DNA of 64,000 nucleotides, from contig JARZZO010000010.1 of the NCBI GenBank assembly GCA_030544215.1, forward strand, positions 55,221,564 through 55,285,563. Direction: 5' to 3'. Below are positions 11,977 to 22,513 of the stretch, one piece after another (the stretch's first letter is position 1; every line of letters starts with the position of its first letter). The notes beneath the pieces are model-generated. The model worked only from the letters and a program-made list of their open reading frames with translations, was not told the origin of the DNA and searched no databases. The DNA is from Zantedeschia hybrid cultivar. Taxonomy: Eukaryota > Streptophyta > Magnoliopsida > Alismatales > Araceae. Both the position numbers and the translations under genes were made by a program.

Positions 11977-13648
11977 TGTTATATCCTAGAACTTAAGTCC
12001 ATTCCTGTAAGGATTGAGGTTTCGGATCCGGTTATCAAGTCAGTTTTCGGGGTCGGATCTCTTAGTTTTGGCCATAGTGGGGCCGAGACTTAGTTTCCTT
12101 TTCGCATCGAGCTTGTTCGACGCGGTTTAAACGGCGTCCATCAATGTGAACATGTTTTAGGCTGTACCACGTGGGCGCCACGTGGGCTGGTCTTGGGGCG
12201 CGAGAGTACGGCCTCGGTCTCATCGTCTGAATGGCGTATTGTATGGACGACGCCATTTAGAATACGACCCTGCTTTGTCAGAGTACGGCTCGGTCTTGTC
12301 ATATGAATGACGTCGGACTTAGACGACGCGTTTTCCCCAGCTTCTTTTTTACCCTGCGAACCCTCCCTCCTTTCCCTCATTCTCTCCTTTCTCTTCTCTC
12401 TCCTCTCTTCCCTCCGATCTCCGGCGAACCCCTTCCCCCTCTCCTTGCTTTTCTCCCTCCATTCCATCTCTCCCTCCACCCCATCAACCTCCTAACTCCC
12501 ACCACTACCACCACCATCTCCTCCGCAGCGTTTTTCTCTCCGGACGGCGGCTGACGTCCCAGTGAAGTAACGGCGTCTACGGCGGTACCGGCGGCGACGT
12601 GTGGTGAGACGGGTTGGCGGCTTGGAGCTAGGAGGAGTTCGAGTAACCGGTAGGGTGACGATCCCCGTTGTATTTCGTTTAAAAACTATGTTTTTCCGCT
12701 TTGGAGCATGTTTAGGGGTTTCCTTGGGGTGAAAATACTAATTTCATGTAATGAGAATTTGGGTGTTTTAATGAATAAGTTCTTCTCCTCCTTCTCCACT
12801 TTTTTTGTATTTTTGCACGATTTGGAGAGAGGAAATCCCATCCCGTGGATTGGGAGATGGCGGAAGAAGAACCTGTCTGTGAGGGTTAAATGGCGTCGGA
12901 GGACCGCGACGCCTTTTAGAAAGGTGGCTTCCACCCGCGACGCGATTTAGCCCAAATAACAGACTCCGTCTCTGAACTGATAAGTGTCCAGGGACAGCGA
13001 CGCCTTTTGAACGGCGACTTCCATGCTCGACGCGTTTTAACTCAGATCACCCCGAGGCCTGTCTCTGTTTCTGTCGTTATCAGGCGACTAGGGACAGCGA
13101 CGCCTTTTAAACGGCGACCTCTATAGACGACGCGTTTTACGCCATCTTCCGAAGCCAGTTTTCACATGAACCAGTTTAAGAAGCTTGAATGACGTTGGTC
13201 TTGGGCGACGCGATTCAAGTCAGAATTCTATTAATCCCTACAATTAACACGTGTTTAGATTATTAGATAGTTTAGTTAATTGCATGCTTAGAAATGTACT
13301 CGATGACGATGGATTCTATGTGATCGGATCGCACCGTGTTGTGTTTTGTACGATCGTGGGCTTAGAGTGATAGTTGTTAGAGCTTAGGCACCCTGTGTCG
13401 GTGTGGGAGTGGCGGGGTGACGCCTAGAGAGAGGGTCACCTGGTGTACCCCGGGGTATAGCTAGTACCGGTGTGGGAGTGGTACATTCGGAGTGTCACTC
13501 GTGTTGGGGGAAGCAGAACCACCTGGAGCCTATTAGGCCAGAGTAGCCAGCGCGTAATCCGAGGGATTGCAGTTTGGTCTCAGCGGGTCGGTGTTTCCCG
13601 CGTTCGGTCATGTGGTTGACGTGTTTTGCCGAGACGCTGGTTGCGGGC
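11977..13648. mobile_element. LTR-like block, unit 1 copy, cut by the Tat element
   Basis: It begins TGTTATATCC, as many plant Ty3/gypsy LTRs do. It contains a pyrimidine-rich leader-like stretch (about 12350-12545), GC-rich sequence and the dyad array. Homology to the complete 2232-bp copies (36729-38960, 53612-55843) stops at GGTTGCGGGC, where the Tat LTR starts at 13649. The remaining 560 bp or so of the block is not present on the far side of the Tat element. Confidence 0.55.
12098..13217. promoter_or_regulatory. Array of 11 dyads with fixed 10-bp spacers (unit 1)
   Basis: Each unit has a left arm near TRAAANGCGTC, a 10-bp spacer of varying sequence and a right arm near GACGYNTTTYA. Examples of spacers are GGAGGACCGC (near 12900), TTCCATGCTC (near 13020) and CTCTATAGAC (near 13120). 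Several neighbouring units abut through a 20-bp palindrome such as GACGCCTTTTAAACGGCGAC, putting successive spacers 30 bp apart. Units lie on both sides of the pyrimidine-rich leader at 12350-12545. Confidence 0.75.
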
Positions 13649-14975
13649 TGTAGGTGCTTAAAATGCTTGTGTGATTAACATGAAAAATCTATGTTGTTTA
13701 GTGTAAACTAAACCTATTAAAAACAGCAACTAAGTGCAGTGATCACCAGAAACTTTTGACTTAAAAGTTTCAAAAGAGGGTATGATCGCCTACCTGTTTG
13801 AACGCGGAAGATATTGAGTCTTTGATTCCCCTCCTTCAGCCGGCTGAAGAAAGAGAGCCCTTCTTGTTCTTTGTTCTTGTTGTTGAGTTTGAGGTTGAGG
13901 ATCGTCCAGAAGTCCTTTTGGCCTTGTGCTTGATTTATTCCTTTTGATTCTCTTGTTGTTGTTGAGTGCAGCAGAAACAGAAAAGAAATGAAATGAAGAA
14001 ATAATGATGAGAACTTTAAGTATAAGCAGTATCCAAACTAATCATGATTTTAAGCATGCAATTAAACAGCAAACTTACTTGTTAAATGGCTTTTTGAAAC
14101 CCCTTTAATCAAATAAGTTTTGGAAGAATGATGTGGTATGTGTTGCATGAAGTGAATGATGAAGAATAAGAGATTAATGAAATGAAAATGAAGATGCAGA
14201 AATGAAAAACTTATGCCCAATTGGAAGAAGCCTTGAAAGGATGAAGATTCTTGAAAGGACGCCGACTTCTGGAAATGGCAGCGCTCCGGCGTTCCGACGT
14301 TGTTGCTTCGATCTTCAACTCGCTATAATAACACTCTCTCTTAATGGCTTTTTTTAACTTTTTTTAACTCTTCAAGATGCAAGGTATTTATAGGCTTCTT
14401 CTGCGTTCGTGATTAACATAGAAAAATCTAGGATTTATCCATCTTAACCGACAGATAAATACTGATTAATTCATCTTTATCTGTAATTATCTAAAACGCA
14501 TCCACCATGGCTGACGCCTTTCAGATTAATTAAGATAAGGATAAATATACGGAAAATTTATCTTTATCTTTATTAGCTAAAACGCGTCTACATGTGCAGA
14601 CGTCTTTTACACTAATTAAGATAAGGATAAACATCCGGAAGAGAAGTTAAAATAACTTAGGAAACCTAAAACGCGTCGACCCTCACAGACGTCTTTTAGC
14701 TAATTAATCAACTGATTAAAAATTCAAATTTAAACGTTAAAATAAGAATAAAGTCTAAATCGCGTCCACATGGGTCGACGTCTTTTAGACTTCTTCATAT
14801 TTTAACAGAAATTCGAGCTAAAATCAATTCAATTAATTAATTTAAACATGTCTGTTAAATCCGACACTTAAAAAGATAATAAAAATTAATCAATGATTAA
14901 ATATTAGACCATTCTGAGGCATTATTATATGATATGAAATTTACTCGAAATGATGTAAAAATTAGCGTGTCTACA
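13649..14975 (-). repeat. Tat element 3' LTR
   Basis: It starts TGTAG and ends CTACA (5-bp inverted termini), 1327 bp. It interrupts the unit 1 LTR-like block exactly at 13648/13649. A minus-strand TATA box (TATAAATA, about 14392-14385) gives the same orientation as gag-pol. Start, middle and end resemble the 741-bp solo LTR at 40683-41423 (TGTAG..TGCT.AAAAT; GATC.CCAGAAA; TTAGCGTGTCTACA), showing one family. The extra length comes mainly from the middle, including a segment with four dyads. Confidence 0.75.
14492..14787. promoter_or_regulatory. Four 10-bp-spaced dyads in the Tat 3' LTR
   Basis: The spacers are CACCATGGCT, TACATGTGCA, GACCCTCACA and CACATGGGTC. The arms are TAAAACGCATC or TAAAACGCGTC on the left and GACGYCTTTYA on the right. 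In element orientation they lie upstream of the LTR TATA box at 14392-14385, in U3. Confidence 0.75.
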
Positions 14976-15064
14976 GCTGCCTCACCTTGGCATCGTCTTT
15001 GCAAGGGAGTGAAATGAAATGGAATGTACTGAAAAGGTGATGCCAAGGTGTGATGAGACACGCT
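14963..15064. repeat. Inverted repeat across the LTR/internal border
   Basis: AGCGTGTCTACA...CACCTTGGCATC at 14963-14994 is mirrored by GATGCCAAGGTG...GAGACACGCT at about 15039-15064. A hairpin could therefore form over the inner edge of the LTR, where the polypurine tract is expected. That tract is weak here (CCAAGGTGAGGCAG on the minus strand). Confidence 0.65.
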
Positions 15065-16013
15065 CTTAACATCACATGATTGGAATTTTTCTCAAAATCA
15101 TCAATGAAGATAGCTCAAAGAGATCAATGGAATCAATCTGTCTGGATGAAGTAGACAAGGAAATAAAATAAGGTCGATCAACCTCCTCGGAGTGGGAAGT
15201 ACCTCAGGTCATAGACACTGTAGGTTTCATCATGGAGAGCGTTTGCCAGCCAATGTGGATGTGCTACAGCCATGATGGATCTTTAAAAGAAAACAAGAAA
15301 TATTAGATAAAGAGTCCAAGAAAGGATAGAATTCCAAGGATATCTTCAAGCGAACCTCAAAGATAATCAAGATACTCAATTCAGAATGGAATATTTCATA
15401 TCATGTTTGAAATTACTTAATTAATGGTCTGAAACTTAATCAATAATTAATTTTTATCACAATGATTTCAAAGTCCTACATGATGCATGCTGGGCTAAAA
15501 GAAAAATATAAAGTCAAATAAAATATAAATTAATCAAGGATAATATTGTCAAATTGTCATTAATGAGTCAAGATACTAATTCTTGTAATCCAGTGCTAAG
15601 CCGAAGCTCGTTTATCCGCGCACCGTTTCATAAAAGTGGAACCATCGTCCTCACTAATTAACAATCCAACGGCCTATCCGTGCGATTAAGAATCCTCTGG
15701 AATTATCACTGTTTTTGTTGTAGGGGAACTCAAATTCCAGTTTTATCAAAACCACAAGGTCCTTGATATGCTCTAATAAATATTTATCATATAGTAATGC
15801 AAATGATTTACATGACATAATACAAGGGTAGAGATAACCGTCTTTTTAGCCACGGTCAGGACTTCATAAATTCCCACAGTGGGATCTTCTTGACATTTTC
15901 AGCTTTACTCAGGTTTTCTTGAATTTTCTGCAATCAAAATTATTAGTAATTCCAAACCAATATTCAATTTAAACATCAAAAACCAAAGAATTTTGGATAA
16001 ATCACAGAAAAGC
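15065..16013. other. Tat internal spacer, no gene seen
   Basis: AT-rich sequence between the 3' LTR edge and the promoter of the first antisense gene. I see no coding region and no recognised repeat. Confidence 0.6.
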
Positions 16014-16193
16014 TAAAACGCGTCGTGTCGCGCAGACGCCATTTAACGTTGAAACGCGTCAGTGCTCCTCGACGCCTTTTATTCACAGAAACAGGTTTCT
16101 GGCTGTTCTCTACTCGGATTCCAACTCTACCAATGCACATCCCTTTTTCAATCCGGAAAAGTCTTCCTAGGATCGCAATTCCTTCTATATAAA
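16014..16193 (+). promoter_or_regulatory. Promoter of the 437-aa antisense gene: two dyads and a TATA box
   Basis: Two 10-bp-spaced dyads (16014-16045, spacer GTGTCGCGCA; about 16050-16081, spacer AGTGCTCCTC) lie about 105 bp upstream of a clear TATATAAA box at 16186-16193. The box is 114 bp before the ATG at 16307. Confidence 0.65.
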
Positions 16194-16306
16194 CACCCTT
16201 AGGTTGTTCCCAAGCAATCCTACCATAATCCAAAGATCCTAAGTTGAGTTTTTTTTCTAAAGTTTCAAGGTTTCTTCAAAGTTTCCAAGGTTACCAAGCT
16301 TCAAGA

Positions 16307-17698
16307 ATGAGGAATTCCGAAAAAAAGATGAATTCTTCAAATAAGAAGATGAAGATGTCTTTAGAGAAGTTTTCTGATGTGGAGAATCACCTCAATGGAA
16401 GGAATCTCAATCTTCAAGTAAGTTCAATCAACTTCCCTTCAATTCTTCTTCATGTTCTTCATGTTCTTCATGTTCTCTTTTCCTTTTATTTTCAGAATTA
16501 TCCCATGTTTCCTGGCCCAAAGAAGTTTACCTCTTTACCTTGGATTCGTAAACTTGCAAAAAGTATTAAGCTTTCCATGCAAGTGTTCATATCCAAGTGG
16601 AATCTTCAAGGTCTTGTAGTGCTTGCCAAACATTACAAAAGTTCGAACGTAGATTGGGCGGCTATGGGTGCCTTGATCGAGTGGTGGCATCCCCAAACTC
16701 ATACGTTCTTCTTCCAAGACTTCGAGTGCACAATCCTTTTGGAGGAAGCAGAGCTTCTTTTAGGTCTCCCAAAGACCAAAGATAACAAAGATAAGATAGT
16801 CTTGACAAGAGAGAAAATCACCGGTCAACAATTGTTGACATCAATTATGAAGGATCCTTCAGAAGCTAAAGGATGCCTTACCAAAAAGGAAATCAATCTT
16901 GCAAAGCTTGCTGAGTGGACTTTGTATGAAATTGATGATCTAAGGGAGGACGAAGCGGAGGATGTGACGAAAGCTTTCGTTACATGCCTTGCCGGTGCCT
17001 TGTTCTTCCCTACGCAAGATAACATCTTAGAAGATGATCAAGTCAGTGCCATATGCGTAATCTTTGAAGGTAAATCCATTAGCACTGCACTCTTGGCATA
17101 TCTTTATAGTGGGCTTTCTGCGGCATCTGTGGGCCGTCCTCCTTATGGATGCATGCTACTCTTTGCTTTATGGGTTGAACTTCACTTCAAGTTTGAGTAC
17201 AGTAAGAAAAGGCCTCTGAATCCATCTCAGATCTTCTTGAATAGCCCAATTCATTGTATTGCTAACATTGTAAAGTTCAATGAGCACATGGTTAACAAGG
17301 TTCCAAAACTCAAGACCCGGGCCGACTGGAGAGAGTATTTAAAGCTCATGACGTCCGACATATTCGACTCGTCTCCACTCGCTCTTGTTGGAAAGCCTGT
17401 TTGGGTGCGCCGTGCAGCAGGAGCGGATCTCAAGTTGATTGGAGCCACCGAGTTTGTGTTATACAATCCTCATCGGTGCCTTACTCAACTTAGCTTGGGC
17501 CGTCGTGAATTCCCTGAGTTCTCTCCCACACTCCCAATCAAGAAGCGTGACTTGGAATCCGACGAAGATTATGAAGCCATACAAATCATTACTACTTTGT
17601 GGAACCTTGACTTTAGTTACCGTGTAAAATCCTCTAAAGATAGAGATAGAGGATTGAAATTTCCTTACCTTAAAGGTCTTCATGAAATTCTTCCTTAA
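16307..17698 (+). CDS. Plant-mobile-domain-like protein (antisense gene of the Tat element)
   Basis: Exon 1 is 16307-16417, the intron 16418-16495 (GTAAGT...TTTTCAG, 78 bp) and exon 2 16496-17698, giving 437 residues. The intron length is a multiple of three, so the frame also reads through it. The ATG at 16307 is preferred to the upstream TTG because it follows the TATA box and begins a lysine-rich start (KKMNSSNKKMKM). The core after the intron (DWAAMGALIEWWHPQTHTFFF, then LLEEAELLLGLP) matches the opening of the plant mobile domain / DUF7745 type found in retroelements and in MAIN/MAIL1-like proteins. AATAAA signals follow at about 17727 and 17742. Related plant PMD proteins act in the nucleus in silencing or RNA processing; the role of TE-borne versions is unsettled. 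The frame is undamaged, unlike the gag-pol beside it. Confidence 0.75.
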   Translation: MRNSEKKMNSSNKKMKMSLEKFSDVENHLNGRNLNLQVSSINFPSILLHVLHVLHVLFSFYFQNYPMFPGPKKFTSLPWIRKLAKSIKLSMQVFISKWNLQGLVVLAKHYKSSNVDWAAMGALIEWWHPQTHTFFFQDFECTILLEEAELLLGLPKTKDNKDKIVLTREKITGQQLLTSIMKDPSEAKGCLTKKEINLAKLAEWTLYEIDDLREDEAEDVTKAFVTCLAGALFFPTQDNILEDDQVSAICVIFEGKSISTALLAYLYSGLSAASVGRPPYGCMLLFALWVELHFKFEYSKKRPLNPSQIFLNSPIHCIANIVKFNEHMVNKVPKLKTRADWREYLKLMTSDIFDSSPLALVGKPVWVRRAAGADLKLIGATEFVLYNPHRCLTQLSLGRREFPEFSPTLPIKKRDLESDEDYEAIQIITTLWNLDFSYRVKSSKDRDRGLKFPYLKGLHEILP

Positions 17699-17866
17699 AT
17701 GTCCTCTTTCTCTTTTTTCATGATGTAATAAAGAATTTTATTGAATAAAGAATGATTTTTCATACCTTGAAACCTTTCCTCAACTTCCTGTGATGTGCAC
17801 ATGATTTTTCCTTTAGTAAAAATTGGATTTTTCCTGAAAATTCAACAGTTCGGGTTCTGTAAAATG

Positions 17867-18212
17867 TAAAACGCGTCCACTCAGAAAGACGCATTTCAAC
17901 AATAATTCTTTTTCCATAAATTCAATTTATTCCTCAAAAACCTGATTAAACTTTAAATTGCGTCTTCCAATGTTGACGCCTTTCAACTCTCTCTCCTACT
18001 TTTTCCAGGATTCTGCCATTAATTCCATGATTAATTCCATGAAACGCGTCAACACACTAAGACGCCTTTCATCATTTTCCTCTGTACGGCTCTGACCAAA
18101 ATCTTGAAACGCGTCCACCTGTGTGGACGTCTTTCAATCGATTTCAAATAGCTGTCCTTGCCGCCTCAACTTATGCGCCCTAAAACGCGTCTGTTTGAGT
18201 CGACGCCTTTCA
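17867..18212. promoter_or_regulatory. Five 10-bp-spaced dyads upstream of the PMD gene
   Basis: The spacers are CACTCAGAAA, TTCCAATGTT, AACACACTAA, CACCTGTGTG and TGTTTGAGTC. The arms are close to TRAAACGCGTC and GACGCCTTTCA. The cluster lies between the end of the 437-aa gene and a pyrimidine-rich leader (about 18240-18290) before the ATG at 18338. No clear TATA box was seen. Confidence 0.75.
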
Positions 18213-18337
18213 ACCTTTTTGTTAACAGACCCGCGAAGGCCCCCTTTCTTCCTCACTTTTCACAAAATCTTCTCTTTCTCCCTCTCCGGCGACCGAGCTC
18301 CGGCGATCTTTCCCTCAAAACTCCCTCTACTCGAGTT

Positions 18338-21167
18338 ATGGAACGTGGTGAAGGATCCAAGAAGATGAAGACCTTAGCCAAGAGACGGCGAAGGCAAGAA
18401 GAAGAAGCTCCCGAGGAGGTTCCGGCGTTGCTAGCCGAAGCCGAGGCCTTTTTGGAGGAGGAACTCCCTCCACCGGCACCTATGGCGGTGGAAGAAGAAG
18501 AGGAGGGCGACCTCCACACGGTAAGATCCCTGCGGTGTGAATGGATGAAGAAAAAGAGGGGGAAAAACGGGGTTCTTCAATGAACCCGGAATCTAGACTT
18601 GAAAGGCGTCCAGACCAGGTGACGCCATTCAAAAGGTGTCACCATAGGCTGACGTCTTTCAAGGTTAAATTCCGGATTTTTAATTAGGAATAAATATTTT
18701 GAATTGCGTCAGGTCATGTTGACGTGTTTCAAAAGACGTCCATATGGGTTGACGCCTTTCAGGACATAACTGATTTTCCTGTTTTTATTTTTTACTGACC
18801 CTATTTTTATGTTTTTTTTTTATTTGCAGGGAGTGATGAGGGCCAGAATCAGCTGGGACCTTGTCATAGGGGCATATAGAGGGCTCCCGGATTTCCAGAA
18901 GGCGCGCCTGCGCCGGATGGGATTCGGCGAGGTACTAGACATCGAGCCATTCTGGCTCGATTTGGTCCTCCTGCAGGTGCTGCGGGAGAGGTGGCATGCG
19001 GAAAGCCGTGCTTTCCTAATGCCGTGGGGGCATATGGTCCCCACCCTAGAGGATGTGGCCAGGATCACTGGCCTCAGAGTAGAGGGCCGACCAGTTAGTG
19101 GGGTTACTTACCCCAACTACCAGGGATTGGCGGAAGCATTGTTAGGGATAGAGGTGTCCAGCCTAGGCAGAGAGTCTAGGATGGTTCCTAGAGTAGAAGT
19201 AGAGGCAGCCTTAGGACTAGAGGAGCCCCGGCGTCGGTCTGACGAGACCCGGGAGGAGTTTAGGGATAGATTAGCAGAGTCATCTTCCTCCGTCTACTGT
19301 AGCGACCCGAGTCAGGGGGAGGAGGTAGATAGGCAGCTTAGGGTCTTCTTAGTTTTCTTCTTCGGTCGGTTGCTCTTCGGTACGAAGGGCGACCACATCC
19401 ACTGTAGATTTCTTTATTTATTAGATGACTTAGATAGCTTAGGAGAGTATGCCTGGGGTGCGGCCCTTCTGGCCCACCTCTTCGTCGATCTGTCCGCGGT
19501 CACGCCGGACCGTGAGACCATTGTCAGCGGCTTCTCGCCGTTTCTTCAGGTATTAAATTGTTTAATTATTTATTCATGATATGCAACATGATATGATGCT
19601 TTTTCTAACATATATGTTCATGAATGCAGGTGTGGAGTTACTACTACTTCCCGCTCGGCAGAGCGCGGATTGCAAGCCCCAGTGCCGTCCCATTGGCCTG
19701 CCGTTGGCAGCCGATCGTGAACACGGCTCCACAGCACCACCAGCTGACGGCCCTCCGCCGTCAGTTCCTGGATTACCCAGAGCTACTGGTAAATTTTTAA
19801 CTTGTTTAATGCAATTTTTTTTATTCATTAAATGCAAATTATTTATGAATGCGTCTAACCTATATGCAGGTGATCTGGCACCCATACCTTGGTATGGGCG
19901 AGGAGGGTCAGCCGTGGGTGACGGCTGGCAGGAGGAGGTTCGGGAGGCAGATGTGGGTGCACTGCCTCAACGAGATCGAGCCCCTCCGCCTCCGGCTCGT
20001 GATGAGGACCCTGGGCCTCTACCAGGAGTGGATAGACGAGGAAGTCCCGGAGGGCGTGGGGAGGAGCATGAGGGGCAAGCAAGCCCTCACCGACTGGCGT
20101 GCCAAGTTCCCAGAACAGTACGAGGACTGGCACCGTCGAGGCGTACGGGTGGAGTCCCGTGCGGAGAGTAGCGAGGGCTACCTCCAGCAGTACCGGGCCC
20201 ACTACGCCGATCAGCTTCGGCTCCTCCGACCACTTGATGTAAGTATGCATTTATGCGTCTTTAATTTTATTATCATCTTGATTTATATTTGGTGAATGAA
20301 TGTATGTATGATATGCAGGATGCACGTGATGCAGTCATCGTCGACCTCCGGGCCCGCCTGCATGATGCGGAGGCCCAGCTAGAACAAGTCCAGAAGGAGT
20401 TGTTCGATCTGGTATGTATGACTGAATGCATGTTTTTTAATTAATTGTTTTGGCGATTAATTACTGACAGTTGTCTTTTGGTGCAGCGAGCCGTCTACAC
20501 CCAGGCGGCTCCCCCTTCTTTTGGAGCTTCGTCCTCTTCATCATCTGCCTACGACGCTGCTCTAGCTGATCTTCAGAGCCAGCTCGCCTCCGCCATCCAC
20601 CGGGCTTCTCTCGCGGAGGAGGACCGGGCTGCTCGGGTAAACTCTTCAACTTTTGACTTCTGAATTTGATTACTTGATTGCCTTGAACTAACACTGACTC
20701 TTATTCAGGTTGCTGAGCTTCAGGAAGCCCTTCAGAGGGCTGAAGCGGAGCTGGAGCATTCTCGTGCTGCAGCGGTTCGCGTCGAGGCTGATGCTGCGCG
20801 GATCCGGGCTCTAGAGGAGCAAGTGGCACGTCTCTCCACTGGAGATCTTGCACGCCTCCAGATTCGTTTAGAGGTTGTGACTGAGGAGAGAGACCGCGAC
20901 CGTCTTCGACTGGAGAGTCTTCAGGGTCGGCTGTCAGTCGCGGAGCATGAGCGCAAGATGGTGGAGGAACGGTATCAGCGAGCTCGGCAGCGCGCCCATG
21001 AGCGTGGTCTGACCAGTGCCTTCACGGCCAGTGTCGCCATGTCCTCTAGCCAGGCGGGTCCGAGCGCAATGGGGCCACCTCCACCTCCTAGTCGAGGGCC
21101 AGCACCGGATGCGCCTAACGAGGCCCAGAGTCAGCTCGACGAGGGCGGAGGGGAGAGTCAGCCTTGA
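18338..21167 (+). CDS. Plant mobile domain protein with C-terminal coiled coil, seven exons (antisense gene of the Tat element)
   Basis: Exons are 18338-18520, 18830-19549, 19630-19788, 19870-20238, 20319-20411, 20487-20636 and 20709-21167. All junctions are GT-AG and all introns are phase 0. The total is 711 codons including the stop, a 710-aa protein. Residues 1-61 hold a likely nuclear signal (KKMKTLAKRRRR) and an acidic stretch. Exons 2-4 form the plant mobile domain: FWLDLVLLQVLRERWHAESR, FLMPWGHMVPTLEDVARITG, YYYFPLGRARIASPSAVPLA, and LACRWQP continuing into exon 4. Exons 5-7 (about residues 508 to 660) are a long heptad-rich coiled coil, then a Pro/Ser-rich tail. PMD proteins such as Arabidopsis MAIN/MAIL1 are nuclear. 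TE-borne relatives are known as antisense extra ORFs in Tat elements, and their function is unknown. Seven intact exons inside an element with broken pol suggest recent activity or selection. Confidence 0.8.
18600..18761. promoter_or_regulatory. Four dyads inside intron 1 of the PMD gene
   Basis: They form two pairs, with spacers CAGACCAGGT/ACCATAGGCT and AGGTCATGTT/CATATGGGTT. Within each pair the spacers start exactly 30 bp apart. They are wholly inside the intron 18521-18829. Confidence 0.75.
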
Positions 21168-22513
21168 GGGCTCATGTATCTTCTTTCTTTTTCTTCATGT
21201 ATTATGTACAAAACACTTTTTTGATAATATACATGAAACTTTTTGAGCTCCAATCTTGTGTTCCTGTGCTTGTCTTGCATCCTGTACATCACTTAACAAA
21301 CAGGTTAAGTATCTATTTAGGCTTAGCCCCTTGCCTGACCAAATAAATGGTCAATTAATTTTTCCTTCAATAAATGGTCAAGGGGCATAGCCTTTATTAA
21401 CAAAGGTAATGAGAATAATCGAACTTAAGCAAAATGCAACGTGCAAGCAGACAGATACTCACTGAAAATAAAAGGAATGAAACATACTAAATGCAACAAG
21501 CAGATGCTAATTGAAATATTTTTGTTATTTTGAAATATTCATTTTTGTTTGGGGTTTTGAAATATATGCTTTTTTTTTAATTTTGACATATGTATTTTTT
21601 TGGGTTTTTGACATATGTATTTTTTTTTTGGGTTTATGACATATGTATTTTTTTGGATTTTTTATATATGTATTTTTTTGGATTTTTGATATATGTATTT
21701 TTTTGGATTTTTGACTATGTATTTTTTTTGGATTTTTGACTATGTATTTTTTTGGATTTTTGACTAAAAGATCAGCATGGTACTTAGATCAAAAGATCAT
21801 ATTCATTTATTAACTTAATTCCCAAATTGTTCTTTAACAACTTAACTTAAAACCCATCGTGTTTGAACTTGTGTTTCCATTCGTGATCCCATTTGATGAT
21901 TCGACCCTTAGTCAATGTAAGCCATTCCTTAAGTTTTGAGTACATCTCTTTAGAAAGAAAAGATGAATAAGTTTAGAAAGCCCATGAGAAGATTCCGGAG
22001 ACTTAAAAAGATGTCCCTTTCCTACCCTAATATCCGTTGGGGTTCGGTCATTTTCTTTCCGGGGTATTTATCGACCTTGCATTCCCTTTTGTTTCATTTC
22101 AGGGCCTTGATGTAACGTTTGTAATGTAATGGCATTTTGATTTGACATTTGGCTTTTGCCTTTTTGTTTTTTCTATTCTTTTCTTTGGGACGGATCTCCC
22201 CCTTTTTTTATGACGGCCTCCTACTAAGATGGCGGGTATTCTTGGTAGTCTATTCTAAGTCTCGTTCCGACATCATGGGCCGAGTATAAAACAGAAAAAA
22301 TTTTTTCTTTAAAATGAATGATCTGTACTTTACACTTTCGGTCAAGCTTTCGATATTCTTTAGGCCTTGGCATCTCTTGTTACTCACGAATCAAACGTGT
22401 CAGTGTGTGTAGTAATGGGTTTGAAATTAAATTATCCAGACTGATAAGGAAATTTATGTTTATAAACTTTCTGATTCCACTGGTCTTTGTACCATACTGA
22501 TCGACTCTTTAAC
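21168..22513. other. Tail-to-tail spacer between the PMD gene and pol, with a minisatellite
   Basis: The 3' ends of the PMD gene (+) and pol (-) face each other here. AATAAA-like signals follow the PMD stop near 21342 and 21369. A T-rich tandem repeat at about 21555-21765 has units close to TATGTATTTTTTTGGATTTT, about 25-30 bp each, about eight copies. I see no LTR in this interval. Confidence 0.65.

Noticed and set aside
12303..12554. Pro/Ser/Leu-rich small protein (also 37016-37306 and 53899-54189)
   Set aside because: It is a translation of a pyrimidine-rich leader-like stretch, with frames of varying length and start among the copies.
12098..13217. CRISPR-like array
   Set aside because: The palindromic repeat plus 10-bp spacer pattern looks superficially similar, but this is plant nuclear DNA, the spacers are far too short and units are often isolated. 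Described as dyads instead.
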